Part shown: piece after piece, positions 34,459 through 42,386 of the stretch
Numbering within the stretch: position 1 is the stretch's first letter
How the letters are laid out: every line of letters begins with the position of its first letter
Position numbers and translations under genes: made by a program
Assembly: GCA_963846915.1 (NCBI GenBank)
Contig: CAWJXV010000009.1
Span: forward strand, 1,736,001 to 1,800,000
Direction: 5' to 3'
Source: PALSA-612 sp963846915
Lineage (GTDB): Bacteria > Actinomycetota > Thermoleophilia > Gaiellales > Gaiellaceae
DNA: 64,000 bases
The notes under the pieces: model-generated
Databases searched by the model: none
What the model was told of the DNA's origin: nothing
Seen by the model: the letters and a program-made list of their open reading frames with translations, nothing else

Positions 34459-35337
34459 GTGAAGATCGGGATCATGCTGCCGATGCACGAAGGCGACGGG
34501 GGGATCGCCGGCTGGTCGACGCTGAGCGAGCTTGCCCAGGCGACCGAGGCGCACGGCCTCGACTCCGTCTGGCTTGCGGATCACCTCCTCTACCAGCCGC
34601 CTGAGGGGGAGGCGAAGGGCATGCACGAGGCGTGGACGCTGATGAGCGCCCTCGCCGCCGTCACCGAGCGTGTCGAGATCGCGCCGCTCGTCCTCTGCGC
34701 GTCGTTTCGCAACCCCGGCCTCGTCGCGAACATGGCCGCGACGCTCGACCTGGTCGCGAACGGTCGCCTGACGCTCGGTGTCGGAGCCGGCTGGCACGAC
34801 CCCGAGTACGAGGCCTTCGGCTTTCCCGCGGACCGCAAGGTGAGCCGATTCGAGGAGTGGGTCGAGATCGTCGCGCGGCTCCTCCGCGGCGAGCAGGTGA
34901 CGTTCGACGGCACGTACTACTCGACGAAGAACGCCGTGCTCGTGCCGGCGCCAGAGCGGAAGATCCCGCTCCTCGTCGCGTCGCACCAGCCGCGCATGCA
35001 CGGTCTGACGGCGAAGTGGGCGGACTCGTGGAACACCGCCTGGTACGGCCTGCCGGACGACCGCTTCCGCGAGCGCGTCGAGGGAATGGATGCGGCGCTC
35101 GCAGCCGCCGGACGCGACCCGGCCGACCTCGAGCGAACGGTCGGGATCATCATGGTCGACCCCGACGAGCCGGACGAGGAGGATCGCGCCGCATATCCGG
35201 GAACGACGGAGGAGATCGCCGCGGCGCTCGGCGATTACGAGCGCCTCGGCTTCGGGCACGCGATCATGTTCCCGCAGCCGGCGACCGTGGCCTCGGTCGA
35301 GCGCGTGGCAGAGGCGGTCCGGCTCAGCCGCGGATAG
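34459..35337 (+). CDS. Luciferase-like (LLM) F420-dependent oxidoreductase
   Basis: 292 residues from the GTG at 34459, favoured over an upstream TTG because TAGACT ends 8 nt before it. TIM-barrel LLM features: MKIGIMLP start, LDSVWLADHLL, TERVEIAPLVLC, LDLVANGRLTLGVGAGWHDP and the cofactor-loop region IPLLVASHQPRM. Members use F420 or FMN; in actinobacteria F420 is more usual. Its 3' end overlaps the convergent phosphomannomutase gene by 14 bp. Substrate unknown. Confidence 0.82.
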   Translation: MKIGIMLPMHEGDGGIAGWSTLSELAQATEAHGLDSVWLADHLLYQPPEGEAKGMHEAWTLMSALAAVTERVEIAPLVLCASFRNPGLVANMAATLDLVANGRLTLGVGAGWHDPEYEAFGFPADRKVSRFEEWVEIVARLLRGEQVTFDGTYYSTKNAVLVPAPERKIPLLVASHQPRMHGLTAKWADSWNTAWYGLPDDRFRERVEGMDAALAAAGRDPADLERTVGIIMVDPDEPDEEDRAAYPGTTEEIAAALGDYERLGFGHAIMFPQPATVASVERVAEAVRLSRG

Positions 35338-36664
35338 CGGCGACCACTTCGTCGCGCTTCTGCTCCATCAGCTCCTGCGAGCGCGCCTCGAGGTTGAGAC
35401 GGAGCAGCGGCTCCGTGTTCGACGGCCGCACGTTGAAGTGCCAGTCGTCCGCGTCGACGGAGACCCCGTCGAGATGCGACACCGTGCCCTCGGGGCCGAA
35501 GCGCTCCTCGAGCTCGCGCAGCTTGCTCTCCACGTCCGGAACGGGCGTGTTGAGCTCGCCGGTGATGAAGTAGTGCTCGCGAAACGGCTGCAGGATCTCC
35601 GACAGCCTCCTGCCCTTCTTCGAGACGACCTCGAGCATGAGCAGAAACGGCACGACTCCCGAGTCGGCCTGACAGAAGTCGCGGAAGTAGTAGTGGCCGG
35701 AGACCTCGCCGCCGAACACTGCGTCCTCCGCGCGCATGCGGTGCTTGATGAACGCATGGCCGACGCGGTTGACGAGAGGCACGCCGCCCGCGGCCTCGAT
35801 CGTCTCCGGGACGGCCCAGCTCGCGCGGACGTCGTAGATGATCCTCGCGCCCGGCTCCCGCTCGAGGACGGCGTCGGCCAGGAGCGCGGTCGCGAAGTCC
35901 CCGGGGACGAACTCGCCCGCGTCGTCGACGAAGAAGCAGCGGTCGGCGTCGCCGTCGAACGCCACGCCGAAATCCGCGCCCTCCTCGAGCGTCTTCGCGA
36001 CGATGAACTCGCGGTTCTCCGGCAGCAGCGGGTTCGGCTCGTGGTTCGGGAACGTCCCGTCGGGCTCGAAATAGCAGCGCACCGTCTCGACCGGTAGACG
36101 CTCGAGCACGGGCGGCAGCATCGCGCCGGCCATCCCGTTCGCCGCGTCGACGACGATCCGGAGCGGGGCGATCGCGGACACGTCCACGAACGACAGCACC
36201 CGGTCGACGTACTCGGAGTAGATGTCCCGCTCCGACAGGTCGCCTCTCCGGGCTACCGCTCCGAAGCCGGCGAGCGCCCGGTCTCGCACGTCGAGGAGTC
36301 CGGACTCGCCGCCGACGGGCAGCGCGCCGGCGCGCACGATCTTCATCCCCGTGTACTCCTTCGGGTTGTGCGAGGCGGTGACGGCGATGCCGCCATCGAG
36401 GTCGAGCGACCCAACCGCGAAGTAGACCATCTCGGTACCGGCGAGGCCGATGTCGAGGACGTCTGCGCCGCCGTCGCGCGCGCCCTCGATCGTCGCGGCG
36501 GCCATCGTGGGCGAGGAAACCCGCATGTCGCGGCCGACGGCGATGCGCCGCGGCTCGAACTGCTCCGCATAGGCCCGTCCGACCGCATATGCGCCGTCCT
36601 CGTCGATCTCGCTGCCGTGGAGGCCGCGCACGTCGTACGCCTTGAACACCCTGGGATCGAGCAC
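35324..36664 (-). CDS. manB: Phosphomannomutase/phosphoglucomutase
   Basis: 446 residues from the GTG at 36664 (TACGAT 8 nt upstream). Catalytic phosphoserine Ser98 in TASHNPKEYTG, metal loop DGDADRCFF (about 236-244), sugar loop GEVSGHYYF and the C-terminal phosphate loop RPSNTEPLLRL. It interconverts hexose 6-phosphates and 1-phosphates for GDP-mannose and glycan synthesis. Full length. The symbol is by family analogy; preference for glucose or mannose cannot be read from sequence. Confidence 0.88.
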   Translation of the reverse strand: MLDPRVFKAYDVRGLHGSEIDEDGAYAVGRAYAEQFEPRRIAVGRDMRVSSPTMAAATIEGARDGGADVLDIGLAGTEMVYFAVGSLDLDGGIAVTASHNPKEYTGMKIVRAGALPVGGESGLLDVRDRALAGFGAVARRGDLSERDIYSEYVDRVLSFVDVSAIAPLRIVVDAANGMAGAMLPPVLERLPVETVRCYFEPDGTFPNHEPNPLLPENREFIVAKTLEEGADFGVAFDGDADRCFFVDDAGEFVPGDFATALLADAVLEREPGARIIYDVRASWAVPETIEAAGGVPLVNRVGHAFIKHRMRAEDAVFGGEVSGHYYFRDFCQADSGVVPFLLMLEVVSKKGRRLSEILQPFREHYFITGELNTPVPDVESKLRELEERFGPEGTVSHLDGVSVDADDWHFNVRPSNTEPLLRLNLEARSQELMEQKRDEVVAAIRG

Positions 36665-36726
36665 GGGGGCGAATCGTACGGAAAGGGTGCTGCACGTGGG
36701 ACGTTCGAGCCCTCCACGGTCGTTTC

Positions 36727-36732
36727 TACACT
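36727..36732 (+). promoter_or_regulatory. TACACT -10 box
   Basis: TACACT ends 6 nt before the ATG at 36739; leaderless arrangement. The divergent phosphomannomutase gene has its own TACGAT at 36673-36678 on the other strand, so the 74-bp gap carries two facing promoters. Confidence 0.55.
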
Positions 36733-36738
36733 TAGTAC

Positions 36739-39699
36739 ATGGAGCGCAAGCTCGCCACCGTGTTGTTCGCGGACCTCGTCGGATCCACCGCGCTCGTATC
36801 AGGCGCCGACCCTGAGGTCGTGCGCCGCCGTGTCAACCGCTACTTCGCGGAGGTCTCGCACGCGGTCGAGGCGCACGGGGGCGTGGTCGAGAAGTTCGCC
36901 GGCGATGCAGTCCTGGCGGCATTCGGCGTGCCGCAGGCGCACGAGGACGATGCCGAGCGCGCGATCAAAGCGGCATTCGCGATCCACGACCAGGTGCGCG
37001 AGCTGGGCCTCGAGGCCCGGATCGGGATCGAGTCCGGCGAGGTCGTGGTCGATGACGGCGCCGAATCCACCTTCGTCACGGGCGAGGCCGTCAACGTCGC
37101 CGCGCGGCTTCAGCAGCAGGCCGGGTCGGGCGAGGTCCTGATCGGCCCGGTCGCACGTGGCCTCTCCTTCCAGGCCGTCGACGCCGAGGAGATCGGGCCC
37201 CAGGAGCTCAAGGGCCTGCGCAACGCGATTCCGGTGTGGCGGGCGACGTGCGCCACCGAAGGGTCGGGCGGCTCGTCCTCGAGCATCCGCGCCCCGCTGA
37301 TCGGCCGCGAGTCGGAGCTCGAGCTCTTGACGAACACGTTCGACCGGACCGTCCGTGACCGGCGCGCCAACCTGTTCACGATCTACGGCGAGGCCGGTGT
37401 CGGCAAGAGCCGCCTGGCGCGCGAGTTCGTCGACGGGCTCGAGGGCGCGACGGTGCTGAAGGGCCGCGCTCTCCCGTACGGGGAGGGCATCACGTACTGG
37501 CCGCTCGCCGAGATGGTCAAGACTGTCGCCGGGATTTCGGACGACGACCCGATCGAGGAGGCGTTCGAGAAGCTCAAGGCCTGCTGCGAGGACGAGGCGG
37601 TCGCCGACCTGCTCGGCCTCGCGTCGGGCGTGCTCGAGGCGCTCGAGGGCGACCGCTCGCCGCAGGAGATCGCCTGGGCGGCGCGTGCGTTCGTCGAGAA
37701 GCTCGCCGAGACGCAGCCCGTCGTCCTCGTCTTCGAGGACATCCACTGGGCGGAGGAGCCGCTGCTCGACCTGGTCGAGCACCTCGCCGACTGGGTGCGG
37801 GCGCCTCTCCTGCAGCTCTGCCTCGCGCGCGCCGAGCTGCTCGACAACCATCCCGGATGGGGCGGAGGCCGTGTCCGGGCGACCGCGATCGAGCTCGAAG
37901 CGCTCGGCCGCCCCGAAAGCGAGCGTCTCGTCGAGGCGCTGCTGTCCGAGGAGGCCGACGGCTTCGAGCCCGACCTGCGCCGCGCGCTGCTCGAGAAGAC
38001 GGAAGGCAATCCGCTCTTCGTCGAGGAGACGATCCGCATGGTGCTCGAGCGCGGCGGCCACGGAACCGTCGAGCGGATCCCCGACTCCCTGCAGGCGTTG
38101 ATCGGTGCCCGGATCGATCGGCTGCCGCCGAGCCACCGCTCGGTGCTCCGCCGGGCGGCCGTGATCGGCCGCGTCTTCTGGGCCGGAGCGATCGAGTACC
38201 TGTCGCCGGACATCAAGGAGGTCGGCGAGGCGATCGACGACCTGCTCCTCCGCGACTTCCTCTTGCCCGAGTCCCGCTCATCGATCAGCGGCGAGGATGC
38301 GTTCCGCTTCAAGCACGTGCTCATCCGCGAGGTGGCGTACGCAGGCCTGTCCAAGTCGGCTCGCGCCGACCACCACGCCCGGTTCGCGAGCTGGCTCAAG
38401 GAGCACGCGGGCGAAGAGCTCGTCGAGATTCGCGCCTACCACCTCGACCACGCGGTGACGCTGCTCGAGGAGCTCGACGGCGAGTCGCCGGCCGAGCTCT
38501 CCGGCGAGGCGGCGATGGCCCTGACCAAGGCCGGCCAGCGGGCGCTCTCGCGCGAAGCGAACCGCTCCGCGCGCAAGCTGCTCCTCCGCGCCGTCGAGAT
38601 CGAGCCGACGCTCGAGCGCCGCTACGACGCCGCCCGCGCCGCCTGGAGGCTCCAGGATCTGCCCGCCGTCTCGGCCGAGATGGAGCGGGTCGCCGCCGAG
38701 GCCGTCGAGCAGGGGGACCAGGCGACGGAAGGCAAGGCGCTCACGGCGCTCGCCGAGGTGGCGCTCTACCGCGACGCCGACGTGCCGCGTGCGAAGGAGC
38801 TCGCGGACCGCGCCCTCGACGTGCTGGACGAGCCGCTGCAGTTCCGAGCGCTGATGGTCTCGTCGATGATCTCCCGCTGGCAGGGTGAGTTCGACGAGCA
38901 GCAGCTCTACATGCGCAAGGCGCTTGCCCTGGCCCAGGAGATCGGCCGGATCGACTTCGAGGCCCAGGCGACGCGCGAGCTCGCCGACGCCGAGCTGGCC
39001 TCCGGGAACTTCGACGCGGCGAGTCGGCTGGCCGAGCGCGCGCTCGAGTTGGCGGAGGAGAGCGGCAGCATCGTCGCGCGCGCCTACGCGCTGGCTGCAT
39101 CGGGACACATACGCATGCAGCAAGGTGACCTCGAGGGGGCCGAGGCCTGCCTCGAGCGCGCCCGGGGCCTGTTCGCCGAGGCCGGCGCGACGCTGCCTCT
39201 GGGCCGCACCCTCATGCGGCTGGCCGAGCTCGCGTCGCAGCAGGGCCAGCAGCGGCCGGCCGAGAAGCTCCTGCGCGAGTCGATCCGGACGCTGAAGACG
39301 ATCGAGGACCGCGGCACGCTCTGCGAGAGCCAGCGCGCGCTCGCGGACGTGCTGACCGCGCAGGGCAAGCTGGACGAGGCCGAGCGCGTTGCCCTCGAGG
39401 CGATGGAGACGGTCGGCGTGCACGACGTCTCCTCCCAGGCCTCGACCCGCATCTCGCTCGCGGCCATCCGCGCCGCGCAGCACCGCGACGAGGAGGCCGA
39501 GCGGCTGCTGCGCGAAGCCTGGGACGCCGTGCAGGAGACGGGCTGGCGGTCGCTGGAGATCTTCGTCCTCGAGCGGCTCGACCAGTTCCTGCGCCAGCGC
39601 GACCGTGTCGACTCGCTCGTCGCCGAGCGGCTCGCGGTCCTCGCGCCCGCGGCCGCCATGGGCTCGGCGTTCGCGAGCAACGCCGAGCGAATCGCCTGA
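36739..39699 (+). CDS. Class III nucleotide cyclase fused to AAA/NB-ARC ATPase and TPR repeats
   Basis: 986 residues. The cyclase domain (1-165) has metal Asp11 (VLFADLVGSTALV), Asp56 in EKFAGDAVLAAFG, the purine-specific Lys52, and VNVAARLQ with transition-state Asn and Arg, so it is probably an active adenylate cyclase. The ATPase has Walker A GEAGVGKSRL (about 217) and Walker B VLVFEDIHWAEEP (about 330). The C-terminal half (about 560-960) is TPR-like helical repeats. Such LuxR/cyclase-type multidomain regulators sense partner proteins. No DNA-binding domain and no membrane segment. Stand-alone transcription unit. Confidence 0.88.
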   Translation: MERKLATVLFADLVGSTALVSGADPEVVRRRVNRYFAEVSHAVEAHGGVVEKFAGDAVLAAFGVPQAHEDDAERAIKAAFAIHDQVRELGLEARIGIESGEVVVDDGAESTFVTGEAVNVAARLQQQAGSGEVLIGPVARGLSFQAVDAEEIGPQELKGLRNAIPVWRATCATEGSGGSSSSIRAPLIGRESELELLTNTFDRTVRDRRANLFTIYGEAGVGKSRLAREFVDGLEGATVLKGRALPYGEGITYWPLAEMVKTVAGISDDDPIEEAFEKLKACCEDEAVADLLGLASGVLEALEGDRSPQEIAWAARAFVEKLAETQPVVLVFEDIHWAEEPLLDLVEHLADWVRAPLLQLCLARAELLDNHPGWGGGRVRATAIELEALGRPESERLVEALLSEEADGFEPDLRRALLEKTEGNPLFVEETIRMVLERGGHGTVERIPDSLQALIGARIDRLPPSHRSVLRRAAVIGRVFWAGAIEYLSPDIKEVGEAIDDLLLRDFLLPESRSSISGEDAFRFKHVLIREVAYAGLSKSARADHHARFASWLKEHAGEELVEIRAYHLDHAVTLLEELDGESPAELSGEAAMALTKAGQRALSREANRSARKLLLRAVEIEPTLERRYDAARAAWRLQDLPAVSAEMERVAAEAVEQGDQATEGKALTALAEVALYRDADVPRAKELADRALDVLDEPLQFRALMVSSMISRWQGEFDEQQLYMRKALALAQEIGRIDFEAQATRELADAELASGNFDAASRLAERALELAEESGSIVARAYALAASGHIRMQQGDLEGAEACLERARGLFAEAGATLPLGRTLMRLAELASQQGQQRPAEKLLRESIRTLKTIEDRGTLCESQRALADVLTAQGKLDEAERVALEAMETVGVHDVSSQASTRISLAAIRAAQHRDEEAERLLREAWDAVQETGWRSLEIFVLERLDQFLRQRDRVDSLVAERLAVLAPAAAMGSAFASNAERIA

Positions 39700-39709
39700 C
39701 GCTCAGCCC

Positions 39710-39765
39710 AATCTCATTGCGGTTCGCGCAGGCGATGTCCGAGAAGTGCAAGTAGAAGCCCGAGC
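39710..39765 (-). pseudogene. Fragment of the TIM-barrel gene at 40790-41620
   Basis: The minus strand reads GFYLHFSDIACANRNEIGLS, matching FHIHFSDIAYANRNETKHL in the intact downstream gene. About 38 bp align with a handful of mismatches. Same orientation as the intact gene, about 1.2 kb away; the methyltransferase gene 39876-40745 lies between. Best explained by insertion or a partial duplication. Confidence 0.55.
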
Positions 39766-39768
39766 TGC

Positions 39769-39796
39769 TTGACAGGCTCGTTGTGGCTGTCACAAT
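39769..39796 (+). promoter_or_regulatory. Promoter TTGACA-N16-CACAAT
   Basis: A consensus -35 (39769-39774) and a fair -10 (39791-39796) give a predicted leader of about 70 nt before the GTG at 39876, which has a Shine-Dalgarno. This differs from the leaderless style of the neighbouring genes. Confidence 0.5.
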
Positions 39797-39875
39797 CGAA
39801 CCCAGGCAGGACCTTCGCTGCGGCACAGCGGTCCGGAGACGTTCTTGAGTCCCGGCGCTGAGAGGAGTGGTTCAG

Positions 39876-40745
39876 GTGAGTATCGCCAGCCGAGGCGGCT
39901 ATCGGCGGCGGGCACGATCGGGGTCATCCCGACAGATCGTTGAGCAGTTCAAGTATGTCGCGCGCGCGACGGCGGTGATGGTCAGAGATCCGGTGTCGGG
40001 CGTTGAGCGGGTGCGGGGGAGAATCGATCGGCGCGGTGACGCCCACGCGTTTCGGGCATGCGGGCTCTCGATCGAGGAGATCTATCCGGTTGACGGCCTC
40101 TGGCTGGAGCATCTTCACGAGGCGTTGGGATGGCCCTGGCCCTGCCCGACGCTTGCAGAGGGAGAACGGCTGCATGCCGAGGTGATGGCGTTGTTTGCCG
40201 CGAAAGGCCTGCCCGATCACTACCAGAACTGGTGCGACGGCGGCCCAGGCTTTACCAAGGCGGCCTGGTGTCTAACGACACATCTGAGGCCGATCACGGT
40301 CGTCGAGACTGGCATCGCGCGAGGCGTGACGTCGCGTCTGGTGCTGGAAGCACTCGCCCGAAACGGCACCGGGCGCCTGTGCAGCGTCGACCTTCCCGCG
40401 GTTGATTCGCAGTTCCACGCTCAGATCGCGATCGCCGTACCTCAGCATCTTCGACACGATTGGACAACCCTCAGCGGCACCTCCCGACGCCAGTTACCGC
40501 GCCTGCTCGCAGGCCTCGACGCCGTCGACCTGTTCATCCACGACAGCCTGCACACAGGACGCAATACCAGCTTCGAGATCACACAAGCCTCGAAGATCCT
40601 GAAACCCGGCGGCGCCCTCCTGATCGACGATGTCTACCAAAGCCTCGCCTTCCACAAGTTCACGGACACCACCAGGCTGCACTTCGCCTGCGTCGGCGCA
40701 AACGACGACGGCAGTTACCCCTTCGGCATCGCCATCGCACCCTAG
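39876..40745 (+). CDS. Class I SAM-dependent methyltransferase (Methyltransf_24-like), possibly acquired
   Basis: 289 residues from the GTG at 39876, with GAGGAG 8 nt upstream. A basic N-terminus (about 30 residues) precedes a Rossmann domain: VVETGIARGVTSRLVLEALA, GRLCSVDLPAV, DLFIHDSLHTGRN and GGALLIDDVYQS. It resembles cephalosporin-hydroxylase/Methyltransf_24 proteins found in glycan and capsule loci, which act on sugars or small molecules. Proper promoter, leader and Shine-Dalgarno, a less GC-extreme codon choice, and flanking copies of a neighbouring gene suggest horizontal gain. Substrate unknown. Confidence 0.68.
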   Translation: MSIASRGGYRRRARSGSSRQIVEQFKYVARATAVMVRDPVSGVERVRGRIDRRGDAHAFRACGLSIEEIYPVDGLWLEHLHEALGWPWPCPTLAEGERLHAEVMALFAAKGLPDHYQNWCDGGPGFTKAAWCLTTHLRPITVVETGIARGVTSRLVLEALARNGTGRLCSVDLPAVDSQFHAQIAIAVPQHLRHDWTTLSGTSRRQLPRLLAGLDAVDLFIHDSLHTGRNTSFEITQASKILKPGGALLIDDVYQSLAFHKFTDTTRLHFACVGANDDGSYPFGIAIAP

Positions 40746-40789
40746 AGTCCGGAGAGTCCGAATCTGAGACACGCGCAGCGCGAAACGGG

Positions 40790-41620
40790 TCAGGGCAGAT
40801 CCTCTCTCTCCCCGAGCAGCACCGCACGGATCATCTGGTTGGACTCCTCGTCAGGGGATTCGGAGATCACTGTCGCAGGCCGCTGGAAGCGGGTTAACGC
40901 TTCGCGCAGTGGGCCAACTCTGAGGGTGCCCTCGCCGTAGGGAAGGTGCTTCGTCTCGTTGCGGTTCGCGTAGGCGATGTCCGAGAAGTGGATATGGAAC
41001 GGCGTCGCAGGCTCCTGGATCCGGTCGGCGGCGGCCAGGACCTCGGCGAAGGTGTCGGCCGTCGTGAACGCGCCGTCCGAGGTCGCGTGCAGGTGCGCGA
41101 AGTCGAGCACCGGCCTGACCCAGACGAGCTGCGCGGAGATCCCGAGGACGTCCTCGGCGGTGCCGAAGTCGCGCACGCGGCCCATGATCTCGACGCCGAA
41201 GGGGACGGCGCGATCCTTGCCTTCGAGCCGCTCGCGCAGGTCGCCGAGCTGGTCGACGACGGCCTCGAGAGCCTCCTCGCGCGGCCGCTCGAGCAGGAAT
41301 CCCGGGTGGAAGACCACGAGCTCGGCGCCGGCCGAGACGGCGATCCCCGCCGAGTGGTCGAGCATGCCGACCGCCATGCGGTACTTCTTCTCGCGGTCGC
41401 GATGGCCGAGAAAGGCCGCGATCGGCGCGTGCACAGAGAGCGCGATGTCCGCGTCGCGCGCCAGCTCGCCGAGCCGCTCCGCGAACGGGTAGCCGATCCA
41501 GAAGCCTCCCTCGCAGTCGATCTCGCAGGCGGTGTAGCCGCGTTCGACGAGGAGTCGAACGGCGTCCTCGGGGCTCTCGCGCGACGGCACTCGCGCGGGG
41601 CCGATGCGGATCCGGGTCAT
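40790..41620 (-). CDS. Xylose-isomerase-like TIM-barrel protein (AP endonuclease 2 family)
   Basis: 276 residues from the ATG at 41620; TAGCGT ends 8 nt upstream on the minus strand. TIM-barrel pattern of the AP_endonuc_2 fold: ALSVHAPIAAFLG, AGAELVVFHPGFL, VPFGVEIMGR, WVRPVLDFAHLHA and FHIHFSDIAYANRN, providing His/Glu/Asp metal ligands as in endonuclease IV. Could be a DNA repair nuclease (as in archaeal and thermophile Nfo-like proteins) or a sugar isomerase; the LPYGEGTLRVGPL tail fits Nfo-like members. A fragment of it is repeated at 39710-39765. Confidence 0.75.
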   Translation of the reverse strand: MTRIRIGPARVPSRESPEDAVRLLVERGYTACEIDCEGGFWIGYPFAERLGELARDADIALSVHAPIAAFLGHRDREKKYRMAVGMLDHSAGIAVSAGAELVVFHPGFLLERPREEALEAVVDQLGDLRERLEGKDRAVPFGVEIMGRVRDFGTAEDVLGISAQLVWVRPVLDFAHLHATSDGAFTTADTFAEVLAAADRIQEPATPFHIHFSDIAYANRNETKHLPYGEGTLRVGPLREALTRFQRPATVISESPDEESNQMIRAVLLGEREDLP

Positions 41621-41692
41621 CGACTGGCACGCTAGCGGAGCGGCGGCGGCCGGCCCGGAAGCTCCGTCCGACCGCCGTTCTACGCTGAATCC

Positions 41693-41929
41693 ATGGCCAA
41701 ACGACCCTCCCGCATCGAGCTCCTGGAGCTCGACATCGACCTCCGGCTCGCCGACCTCTGGCGCGAGGCAGACGAGATCACCGAGTGGAACATCGAGATC
41801 GTCGCCGCGTTCATGCGCGCGGCGTACGGCAAGGGCTACTGCGACGCGCTGACGGAGGAGTCTCCGGGCGAGCTCTGCCACGAGCACGGGTATCGCGTGC
41901 CTCCGCGGCGGGCCGAGACGCAGGCGTAG
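41693..41929 (+). CDS. Small acidic protein with two cysteines, unknown
   Basis: 78 residues from the ATG at 41693; TACGCT ends 6 nt upstream. Mostly helical (RIELLELDIDLRLADLWREA, ITEWNIEIVAAFMRAAYGKG) and ending with YCDALTEESPGELCHEHGYR, where two Cys and His could bind a metal. Cytosolic. No family recognised. It precedes the ccm genes by 46 bp but has its own promoter. Confidence 0.6.
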   Translation: MAKRPSRIELLELDIDLRLADLWREADEITEWNIEIVAAFMRAAYGKGYCDALTEESPGELCHEHGYRVPPRRAETQA

Positions 41930-41975
41930 TCGGCGTACGGCGCGTCCCGCGACGAGCCCGGGCTAGAATCGCGTC

Positions 41976-42380
41976 GTGCGTTCCAAGCGCGCCCCAGCGC
42001 GTCTGATCGTGGCGCTGTCGATCGCCGGCGCGCTCGCGATCTTCCTGCTCTACACGGCGATCGCCGGACAGGGGACGGCGACGATCAAGCCGAGCCAGCT
42101 GACGAGCCGCACGGGCCGCGTCCAGATCGTCGGTACCGTCATCGGCCCGGTCACGGGTAGCCCCTACTCGGCAGGGGGCCAGCACTTCCGGATGCGCGAC
42201 ATCGGCGGGAAGGTGTCGGAGACGGTTTCCATCGTGTACCGGGGCGACGAGGGCACGCTCTTCGGCACGTGGCGGCACATCCTCGTCACGGGGAAGCTCC
42301 GGAACGGTGTGTTCGTCGCCGACCGCGACTCGATGCTGACCAAGTGCCCCTCGAAGTACCTTCCGAAGAAGAGTTCCTGA
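41976..42380 (+). CDS. ccmE: Cytochrome c maturation heme chaperone CcmE, CXXXY variant
   Basis: 134 residues from the GTG at 41976; TAGAAT ends 6 nt upstream. One N-terminal membrane anchor (LIVALSIAGALAIFLLYTAI) and an OB-fold periplasmic domain (GRVQIVGTVIGPVTG, SIVYRGDEGTLF, ILVTGKLRNGVFVADRD). The heme-binding motif is CPSKY at residues 124-128 instead of the classic HxxxY, matching the CXXXY form of CcmE known from archaea and some bacteria. It carries heme to CcmF. First gene of a ccmE-ccmF-ccmI set. Confidence 0.87.
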   Translation: MRSKRAPARLIVALSIAGALAIFLLYTAIAGQGTATIKPSQLTSRTGRVQIVGTVIGPVTGSPYSAGGQHFRMRDIGGKVSETVSIVYRGDEGTLFGTWRHILVTGKLRNGVFVADRDSMLTKCPSKYLPKKSS

Positions 42381-42386
42381 CGCTCG

